Assembly (NCBI GenBank): GCA_019415985.1
Contig: DXYE01000073.1
Coordinates: 1 to 13,451, forward strand
DNA length: 13,451 bases
Direction of reading: 5' to 3'
DNA from: Clostridiales bacterium
GTDB lineage: Bacteria; Bacillota; Clostridia; Oscillospirales; CAG-272
Positions within the stretch are counted from its first letter, which is position 1, and the number at the start of each line of letters is the position of its first letter. This document shows, piece by piece, positions 1 through 4,579 of the stretch. The position numbers and the translations under genes were made by a program. The notes under the pieces are model-generated. The model saw only the letters and a list, made by a program, of their open reading frames with translations. It had not been told where the DNA came from and did no database searches.

Positions 1-5
1 GATAA

Positions 6-14
6 ATTATAGCA
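6..14 (-). promoter_or_regulatory. Possible extended -10 promoter element pointing out of the window
   Basis: Read on the minus strand this is TGCTATAAT, an extended -10 element (TG, one base, then consensus TATAAT). No good -35 hexamer is visible 16-18 nt upstream, which fits the extended -10 class. A start site would fall at or beyond the left edge of the window, so the gene it serves is not visible. It would be divergent from the promoter at 74-103. Confidence 0.3.
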
Positions 15-73
15 TAAAACGACAGAACATTCACACAGACGGGCAAAAAAATTCGCGCGCAGAAAAAGCGTCT

Positions 74-103
74 TTGACGATTCGGTATTCCTATAAGTAT
101 AAT
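74..103 (+). promoter_or_regulatory. Sigma-A type promoter for a candidate non-coding RNA
   Basis: TTGACG, an 18-nt spacer and TATAAT form a near-consensus housekeeping promoter. The expected start is about 110-112. No rightward ORF with a plausible ribosome binding site follows before the leftward genes that end at 631, so the promoter most likely makes a short untranslated RNA. Confidence 0.6.
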
Positions 104-110
104 CAATAAT

Positions 111-293
111 ATATTAAGGTATTATACATAACAATAGGAAAAAAGGAAGACCGGGGTGAGGACATCGCAGAAACGCTTGATATTCATATCTGTACGAATC
201 GGGCTGGAAGGCATATGGAAACCGATGGGATAGCCGTGCGAGATTCTTTTGACAACTTGTCCCCACCGAAAAAAATGGCTTTTTTCGGTGGGG
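111..293 (+). ncRNA. Candidate structured non-coding RNA (family not established)
   Basis: About 180 nt lie directly downstream of a strong promoter and end in a perfect hairpin, with no rightward gene after it. Visible pairings include GTGAGGAC (156-163) with GTCCCCAC (259-266), 7 of 8 pairs, which closes a domain of about 95 nt. Inside it, ATCGG (198-202) can pair with CCGAT (222-226), and GAATC (196-200) with GATTC (242-246); these two compete or form a pseudoknot. GATA/TATC gives a small hairpin at 179-190. The length, a closed multi-helix core, a possible pseudoknot and the clostridial setting resemble raiA-motif RNA, but I assign that only as a hypothesis. I do not recognise 6S, tmRNA, SRP or RNase P signatures. 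Confidence 0.42.
261..293. repeat. Perfect 14-bp inverted repeat (hairpin) at the end of the candidate RNA
   Basis: The left arm 261-274 (CCCCACCGAAAAAA) pairs without mismatch with the right arm 280-293, leaving a 5-nt loop. The GC-rich part is at the base and the A/T tract at the tip, and no T-run follows on either strand, so it is not a textbook intrinsic terminator. The first bases of the left arm are also the partner of 156-163, so the two pairings exclude each other, as in an attenuator or riboswitch platform. It could instead be an RNA 3'-end stabiliser or a small genomic repeat. Confidence 0.7.
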
Positions 294-364
294 ATTGTAT
301 TGGCGGCCAGTTTTCACTATGCGCCGGGAATTATATACTGTTTACGATTTTATTGCTGTATGCC

Positions 365-430
365 CTAAGCTAACATAAAATACGATTTCACACAATTTAT
401 ATTTTTTGTTAAAGCATTCGGCGAACACAT
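365..430 (-). CDS. Possible 21-aa small ORF with a perfect Shine-Dalgarno
   Basis: On the minus strand AGGAGG (442-437) lies exactly 6 nt before an ATG at 430, opening a 21-codon frame that ends with TAG at 365. The product begins MCSPNALTKN and has two cysteines and no recognisable domain. The ribosome binding site is the only positive evidence, since a frame this short is expected by chance. It lies downstream of the leftward operon and could be translated from its read-through transcript. Confidence 0.2.
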   Translation of the reverse strand: MCSPNALTKNINCVKSYFMLA

Positions 431-447
431 CGGGTGCCTCCTGTTAA

Positions 448-624
448 TATCATATTGTTGATGATACCGATGCCGTTATTCTGAAGGTAAGAAAGCAACC
501 TTTCAGAGCTGACAACGTTCCGGCTCTCATCCATCGCTGTATTATTCCGTACAAAATATACGGCCCGCTGGCGCTTACGGAAAATATTTACGCAAACGAG
601 AGCGGGACCGCTTTTCGATTTTGA
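448..624 (+). pseudogene. Possible relic coding fragment, start missing
   Basis: An open + strand frame runs from after TAA (445-447) to TGA (622-624) with no ATG in it. Its translation looks protein-like (it ends GPLALTENIYANESGTAFRF). A second protein-like frame just upstream (369 to about 444, containing FFVKAFGEHIGCLL) sits in another phase, as if a frameshift near 445 separated them. The opposite strand is also open in the same codon phase for 73 codons, directly in frame after the stop of the zinc-ribbon gene. Codon phasing can keep both strands open, so I cannot say which is the relic. No family is recognised. Confidence 0.2.
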
Positions 625-630
625 ATCACA

Positions 631-828
631 TTAAAAAAACAGGGTACATCCTTCGTCTTTGAAATCCTGTATACGCCTCATGAGCACGTCAACCGGAAGA
701 TTGTAATAGGCGCCGAGACATTCGATACACAGAAAATCCTTTGCGCCGCGGCTGACAAGCTTTCGGTACAGTCCGATTTCATCGTGCGACAGTTCTTTTC
801 CGCACTGCCGGCATTTATCAAACTCCAA
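631..828 (-). CDS. Small zinc-ribbon protein of unknown function (65 aa)
   Basis: The protein has two CxxC knuckles, C6-C9 and C34-C37, typical of a zinc-binding ribbon. It ends in the sequence DEGCTLFF, which I associate with a small conserved clostridial family of about 65 residues whose function is not known. The start is TTG at 828, supported by GGAGG at 842-838 with a 9-nt spacer; that site begins just after the alpha-galactosidase stop codon. The gap between the genes is 16 nt, so the two are co-transcribed and possibly translationally coupled. There is no signal peptide or membrane segment. A role in regulation or metal or nucleic-acid binding would be inference only. Confidence 0.75.
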   Translation of the reverse strand: MEFDKCRQCGKELSHDEIGLYRKLVSRGAKDFLCIECLGAYYNLPVDVLMRRIQDFKDEGCTLFF

Positions 829-837
829 GCACGATCG

Positions 838-842
838 CCTCC
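838..842 (-). promoter_or_regulatory. Ribosome binding site deciding a TTG start
   Basis: The minus-strand GGAGG lies 9 nt upstream of TTG at 828 and immediately after the stop codon of the upstream gene (845-847). No ATG lies nearby in this frame, so this site fixes the unusual start. Confidence 0.65.
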
Positions 843-844
843 GG

Positions 845-1981
845 TCATCTCTGAACCATTTTGGCGCGGAACAGACGGCAGGTGCGTCCCTCGAGACGCG
901 GGGTAAAGGAGTCGTATTTCACGCCGAGGTTTTCACCTGTAAAGATATCGGTAAGCTCCAGACCGAAACCGCTGTAGAACGGTACGCCGATGTCGTCGAA
1001 GTAAATAAGCACGTCGAGCGGCGTGTCTGCGAAGTTGAAATAACCGAGCACCATTTCCTGATTTGACAGTAGCTTCAGCAGTCCCATGCGCACGGGATTT
1101 GCGTACCGTGCTTTGTTTTCGTAATACGGCGGCCTTGCCTCCGGATCTTGGTCTATGGCGATCAATTCTCTGTTGAGCATGAGTTCCCGGCAGAAATCGT
1201 TCATCGTGCGTATATCGCCGCCCATCATCAAAGGTGCGCCCATCATACACCACAGGGCAAAATGCATTTTGTATTCTTCATCCGTACATCCGCCGACACG
1301 CGCAACATTTCCGTCTCCGTGCATGCCGACAATCAGCATGTCAGGATCGTTAAAGCAGCCGGGCGCGGAACTGTGCAGCTTTTCGACCTGGCTGACACCG
1401 TTGTCACGGAAGGACTCGAATTTGTCAAAGATATCTCCTGTAGAGCGGTACATGTGCGCACCAATGGAGCGCATCCAGGTTGCAGGCTCATGCTCACCGA
1501 CCGTACAGCCTGACAGCATGATTTCACGGCCTGAGGAGCGCAGAGCCATGCTCATGGTCAGGTAAGCGTTCTTGCAATCGCCTTTGCCGGGAAAGTGACA
1601 AAGATCGTATTTCAGAAAATCCACACCCCAAGAGGCGAAAGCCTTTGCATCCTGAAATTCGTGACCGTAGCTGCCGGGATATCCCGCACAGGTTTTTACC
1701 CCCGCGGCAGAATACATGCCGAATTTCATGCCGCGTGCATGGATATAATCTGCAAGGAATTTCATTCCTCTCGGAAACTTTTCAGGATCGGGTACCAAAT
1801 TTCCATCTGTGTCCCTCTCCCTCAGCGACCAGCAGTCGTCGATCACAATATACGTGTAACCGGCGTCGCGGTATCCCTTTTCAACCATGGCGTCGGCAAT
1901 TTCCATAATCAGCTTTTCGTGTATTTTCGGGCCGAAAGTGTTCCAGGAATTCCAGCCCATGGGCGGTGTTTGTGCTAGCAT
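845..1981 (-). CDS. Alpha-galactosidase, glycoside hydrolase family 27
   Basis: The 378-aa product is a GH27 (clan GH-D) retaining glycosidase expected to remove terminal alpha-galactose from oligosaccharides. The N-terminus carries PPMGWNSWN (6-14), the start of the family's TIM barrel. The nucleophile is D126 in FLKYDLC, where the family usually has KYDNC. D183 in RSTGDI is the likely acid/base. CFNDPDMLIVG and APLMMGGDIR are further family signatures, and a small beta-rich C-terminal domain follows. No signal peptide is visible, so the enzyme is probably cytoplasmic and acts on imported sugars. The ATG at 1981 follows GAGAGGA (1992-1986). It is first in an operon with the zinc-ribbon gene. 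Related GH27 members act on alpha-N-acetylgalactosamine or beta-L-arabinopyranose, so substrate is not certain. No transporter is in view. Confidence 0.9.
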   Translation of the reverse strand: MLAQTPPMGWNSWNTFGPKIHEKLIMEIADAMVEKGYRDAGYTYIVIDDCWSLRERDTDGNLVPDPEKFPRGMKFLADYIHARGMKFGMYSAAGVKTCAGYPGSYGHEFQDAKAFASWGVDFLKYDLCHFPGKGDCKNAYLTMSMALRSSGREIMLSGCTVGEHEPATWMRSIGAHMYRSTGDIFDKFESFRDNGVSQVEKLHSSAPGCFNDPDMLIVGMHGDGNVARVGGCTDEEYKMHFALWCMMGAPLMMGGDIRTMNDFCRELMLNRELIAIDQDPEARPPYYENKARYANPVRMGLLKLLSNQEMVLGYFNFADTPLDVLIYFDDIGVPFYSGFGLELTDIFTGENLGVKYDSFTPRLEGRTCRLFRAKMVQR

Positions 1982-2037
1982 AAAATCCTCTCATTTCTGC
2001 GGCTGAACCGCTGTGCGTCTGCATGTTTTTCGCCGTA

Positions 2038-2054
2038 TGCCGAATATTTCGGCA
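2038..2054. promoter_or_regulatory. 17-bp inverted repeat in the alpha-galactosidase leader (possible operator)
   Basis: TGCCGAA and TTCGGCA flank a 3-bp centre. A second overlapping inverted repeat (GGCAAAA at 2051-2057, TTTTGCC at 2065-2071) covers the expected start site of the leftward promoter. The positions, from +1 to about +28, are where a repressor of a sugar operon often binds. An mRNA leader hairpin would look the same. No regulator gene is in the window. Confidence 0.4.
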
Positions 2055-2072
2055 AAAAGGCGGCTTTTGCCT

Positions 2073-2100
2073 ATTATACCAAATATACGCCGTTTGTCAA
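2073..2100 (-). promoter_or_regulatory. Sigma-A promoter of the alpha-galactosidase operon
   Basis: On the minus strand TTGACA (2100-2095), a 16-nt spacer and TATAAT (2078-2073) are both exact consensus. The start is expected near 2066, giving a leader of about 85 nt before the ATG at 1981. Confidence 0.8.
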
Positions 2101-2245
2101 GAGGATTCGAGTGAAGTGGATGGTCCTGCTCTGCGCGGTGTATGGCGGTTAGAAAAAAACGGCGGACAGGCGCGCCATCCAGATTGTAAAATTTTGCTAT
2201 ATATCGGCAGACGGATATTATTTCCGACGGCTTTTACGTCCCGTC
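2101..2245. other. Spacer between divergent promoters
   Basis: This is the middle of the 489-nt gap between the alpha-galactosidase start and miaB. It separates the leftward promoter (2073-2100) from the rightward one (2246-2274). I see no gene or clear binding site in it. A rightward 96-codon frame crosses it (2023-2313) but runs over both promoters and has no ribosome binding site. Confidence 0.6.
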
Positions 2246-2274
2246 TTGACACAAAAAGGATTTTTATGTATAAT
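2246..2274 (+). promoter_or_regulatory. Perfect consensus sigma-A promoter of the miaB operon
   Basis: TTGACA, 17 nt and TATAAT match the housekeeping consensus exactly. Transcription should start near 2281. It probably drives miaB and the following genes through mutL, since no terminator is seen between them. Confidence 0.85.
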
Positions 2275-2280
2275 AATAAG

Positions 2281-2470
2281 GTATTTCAGCGTAAAATTGT
2301 CAATGATCGATGAAGAGGCCAACCGCCGGTTTGAATCTGGCGATTGTCGTTCAGTGTGGCGAATTGTGTATAAAATATAAATTTTTTCGGGAGAACGGAA
2401 TCTTAATCGGTCTGCGATATACCTTTGGTTAAGTTAAGATAAATTCAAAAATATAAATAATGGTGAAAAA
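2281..2470 (+). other. Long untranslated leader of miaB
   Basis: About 190 nt separate the expected transcription start from the miaB ATG. It contains a short palindrome (AACCGCCGGTT, about 2321-2331) and an imperfect direct repeat (TGGCGATTGT at 2338-2347, TGGCGAATTGT at 2357-2367), then an A/T-rich tail. No known riboswitch or T-box is recognised and no terminator hairpin is visible. Confidence 0.45.
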
Positions 2471-3937
2471 ATGGCATCGATTGGAACAGAGCCACAAAGA
2501 TGCGGCGAGAAGAGAGTTGATATTGACATCATGGAAGATCAGCGGCGCTATACAGAGCTGATAGGCGCTTGGAATGAAACTTGGGCGTCGAAAATCGGCC
2601 AGCCGCGGCGCGTTTGTGTACAGACCTTCGGCTGCCAGCAAAATGAAGCGGACAGCGAGCGGCTACGCGGCATGGCCCATGCCATGGGATACACAGATGC
2701 GGAGACGCCTGAGGACGCTGACCTGATTCTGGTAAATACCTGTGCGGTGCGGGATCATGCGGAGAAACGCGCGCTGTCTGTAACGGGACAATTCAAGCAC
2801 CTGAAAGCCCAAAGGAGCGAATTGCTTATCGGCGTATGCGGCTGTATGGTGTCTCAGAAGCACAGAGAAGAGGATATAAAAAAGAGATATCCGTATGTGG
2901 ATTTCCTTGTGGGTACGACTGCGCTGTATCGTTTCCCCGAGGTGCTGTATAAAAGAATTTCAACAGGGAAACGGCAGTTTTGCCGGGCGGGCGACGAGCG
3001 CGTTATAGCAGAGGGGATACCTGTTGCGCGCGCGGACGAGACCAGAGCCTGGGTCAGCATCATGTATGGCTGCAACAATTTTTGCACGTACTGCATCGTG
3101 CCTTATGTAAGGGGAAGAGAGCGAAGCCGCAGACCGGAAGCTGTTCTGGACGAGGTCACCGGACTTGTTGCAGAGGGATACCGGGAAATTACGCTGCTCG
3201 GTCAGAATGTGAATTCCTATGGCAAGGATCTACCGGAACCCATGGAATTTGCAGCACTGTTGGAAAAAATCTGTGAAATTCCCGGAGAGTTCAGTGTCCG
3301 TTTTATGACAAGCCATCCCAAGGACGCATCGCGCCGGCTTGTCGATGTGATGGCGGAACAGAAAAAAATTTCCCGTCAGTTCCATCTGCCGGTTCAGTCC
3401 GGCAGCAATCGCATACTTGCCGCCATGAACCGGCACTATACGCGCGAGGACTATTTGGCGTTGGTTGAATATTTGAGATTTAAAATACCGGAAGTGATTC
3501 TTACTACAGATATCATAGTCGGCTTTCCGGGGGAAACCGAGGAGGATTTTGAGGAAACGCTCCGTCTGCTTCGTACCGTGCGCTTTGATATGATATTCTC
3601 TTTCCAGTATTCACCTCGTAGCGGAACGCCGGCAGCAAAGATGGCGAATCAGGTTGCAAAGGCGGTCAAGGCGGAGCGCTTTCAGCGTCTGCTGGAGACG
3701 CAGAACGAAATCTCATATGAGATCAACCAAAAATATCTTGGCAAGCGGCTGAGCGTTCTTGTCGAGGGCGAAAGCAAGCATGAACGTACCATGTTCACAG
3801 GCAGAACAGAGGGAAATAAAATCGTGCATTTTCCGGCGCTGCCCGGAACGGAGGGAACGCTTATCGAGGTGGAAATCACAAGAGCCGAGACGTTTGTGCT
3901 GTACGGCGAAGCGGTTTCTGTCGGCTCTAAGAGCTGA
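2471..3937 (+). CDS. miaB: tRNA-2-methylthio-N6-dimethylallyladenosine-37 synthase MiaB
   Basis: MiaB is a radical-SAM enzyme that adds a methylthio group to i6A37 in tRNAs that read UNN codons. The 488-aa protein has the N-terminal UPF0004 domain with cluster cysteines C55 (QTFGCQQNEADSE), C91 (NTCAVR) and C125 (CGCM). The radical-SAM motif CxxxCxxC is C201-C205-C208, and a C-terminal TRAM domain spans about 420-480. These features and its length match bacterial MiaB rather than RimO or MtaB. The chosen ATG (2471) follows GGTGA by 4 nt, a weak site. An in-frame ATG at 2531 is possible and would remove 20 residues, all before the first conserved cysteine. It is first in the rightward block, as ymcB is in B. 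subtilis. Confidence 0.93.
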   Translation: MASIGTEPQRCGEKRVDIDIMEDQRRYTELIGAWNETWASKIGQPRRVCVQTFGCQQNEADSERLRGMAHAMGYTDAETPEDADLILVNTCAVRDHAEKRALSVTGQFKHLKAQRSELLIGVCGCMVSQKHREEDIKKRYPYVDFLVGTTALYRFPEVLYKRISTGKRQFCRAGDERVIAEGIPVARADETRAWVSIMYGCNNFCTYCIVPYVRGRERSRRPEAVLDEVTGLVAEGYREITLLGQNVNSYGKDLPEPMEFAALLEKICEIPGEFSVRFMTSHPKDASRRLVDVMAEQKKISRQFHLPVQSGSNRILAAMNRHYTREDYLALVEYLRFKIPEVILTTDIIVGFPGETEEDFEETLRLLRTVRFDMIFSFQYSPRSGTPAAKMANQVAKAVKAERFQRLLETQNEISYEINQKYLGKRLSVLVEGESKHERTMFTGRTEGNKIVHFPALPGTEGTLIEVEITRAETFVLYGEAVSVGSKS

Positions 3938-3969
3938 GCGCAGGGCCGCAGGGAAAAAAGCGGATATGA

Positions 3970-3983
3970 AAAGCTGCAGCTTT
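3970..3983. repeat. 14-bp perfect palindrome between miaB and the YlbF-family gene
   Basis: AAAGCTGCAGCTTT is symmetric about 3976/3977. With no loop it would form only a poor RNA hairpin, so a protein-binding site or chance is as likely. An orphan Shine-Dalgarno-like AAGGAG follows at 3986-3991 with no ATG, GTG or TTG at normal spacing. Confidence 0.4.
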
Positions 3984-4055
3984 GTAAGGAGAATTAATAA
4001 ACGCGTTTCTGAAAAAACATATTTTTATGGCATCTATGAAAGGATGGACACAACT

Positions 4056-4451
4056 ATGGAAAATCGTAAAGAAATTATGGAGCTTGCAGCCCGACTTGGC
4101 CGGCTGATCAAAGAAGATGCATGCATAAAGGAGCTACAGGAAGCAACCGCATCATATGAACAGAACAAGGAACTTCAGGGACTGATTTTGGAATACAACA
4201 CACAGAACAAGGCGCTGGTTGAGGAATATAAAAAGTCTGTCGATGATAAGGATTTTAAGGACGCAATAGACAGGCGCATGCGCGAGATCTATGCACAGAT
4301 CGAGGCGCATCCGGTGATGCTCTCATACCAGAGAGCGCAGGAAAAGGTCAATGCATTTATGAATGAAGTGAACGGAGAGATCACCTATCAGATAACGGGC
4401 GAGAAACCCTGTACGCACGACTGCGGAAGCTGCGGAGGTTGTGGACATTAA
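4056..4451 (+). CDS. YlbF/YmcA-family (RicA/RicF-like) protein with C-terminal cysteine cluster
   Basis: The 131-aa protein is mostly alpha-helical and matches the YlbF/YmcA family by sequence style and position. In B. subtilis ymcA directly follows miaB. There YmcA, YlbF and YaaT form the Ric complex, which binds Fe-S clusters and affects RNase Y-dependent mRNA processing, sporulation, competence and biofilm formation. The tail carries C119, C123, C126 and C129 (CX3CX2CX2C), well placed to ligand a metal or Fe-S centre. The start chosen is ATG 4056, with AAGGA at 4040-4044 and an 11-nt spacer. ATG 4044 overlaps that site. ATG 3966 would add 30 residues with little family character. Whether it is functionally RicA or RicF cannot be told from sequence alone. 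Confidence 0.82.
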   Translation: MENRKEIMELAARLGRLIKEDACIKELQEATASYEQNKELQGLILEYNTQNKALVEEYKKSVDDKDFKDAIDRRMREIYAQIEAHPVMLSYQRAQEKVNAFMNEVNGEITYQITGEKPCTHDCGSCGGCGH

Positions 4452-4457
4452 GTTGGA

Positions 4458-4474
4458 GATGCGGTCGACGCATC
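4458..4474. repeat. Small inverted repeat after the YlbF-family gene
   Basis: GATGCG and CGCATC flank a 5-nt loop in the 128-nt gap before mutS. No T-run follows, so it is not a terminator. In B. subtilis cotE occupies this position, but nothing resembling it is present here. Confidence 0.3.
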
Positions 4475-4579
4475 CACGGAATCCTTAAGAACACGGAGGC
4501 TCACTGCTTTGCAGCCTGAAACAGGGCCGGCATACGGAGTCGCGAAAATGATGGTTTTAAAGAAAGGTTTGGATGTGGC

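Larger units (their letters stand above)
294..630. other. Intergenic stretch with no clear gene
   Basis: About 340 nt separate the hairpin from the end of the leftward operon. I see no RNA gene or convincing protein gene. It holds a 7-bp inverted repeat (TTCCGTA at 545-551, TACGGAA at 576-582), which could help end the leftward transcript though no T-run follows. It also holds the small and relic reading frames listed separately. No canonical terminator for the 631-828 gene is visible. Confidence 0.6.

Noticed and set aside
114..317. Leftward 67-codon frame
   Set aside because: It overlaps the candidate RNA, promoter region and hairpin, has no good ribosome binding site, and its sequence is not like a known protein.
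1148..1978. Rightward frames opposite the alpha-galactosidase
   Set aside because: They are antisense shadows of a clear GH27 gene, with no ribosome binding sites or domains.
2023..2313. Rightward 96-codon frame in the divergent promoter region
   Set aside because: It crosses two consensus promoters and has no ribosome binding site or recognisable sequence.
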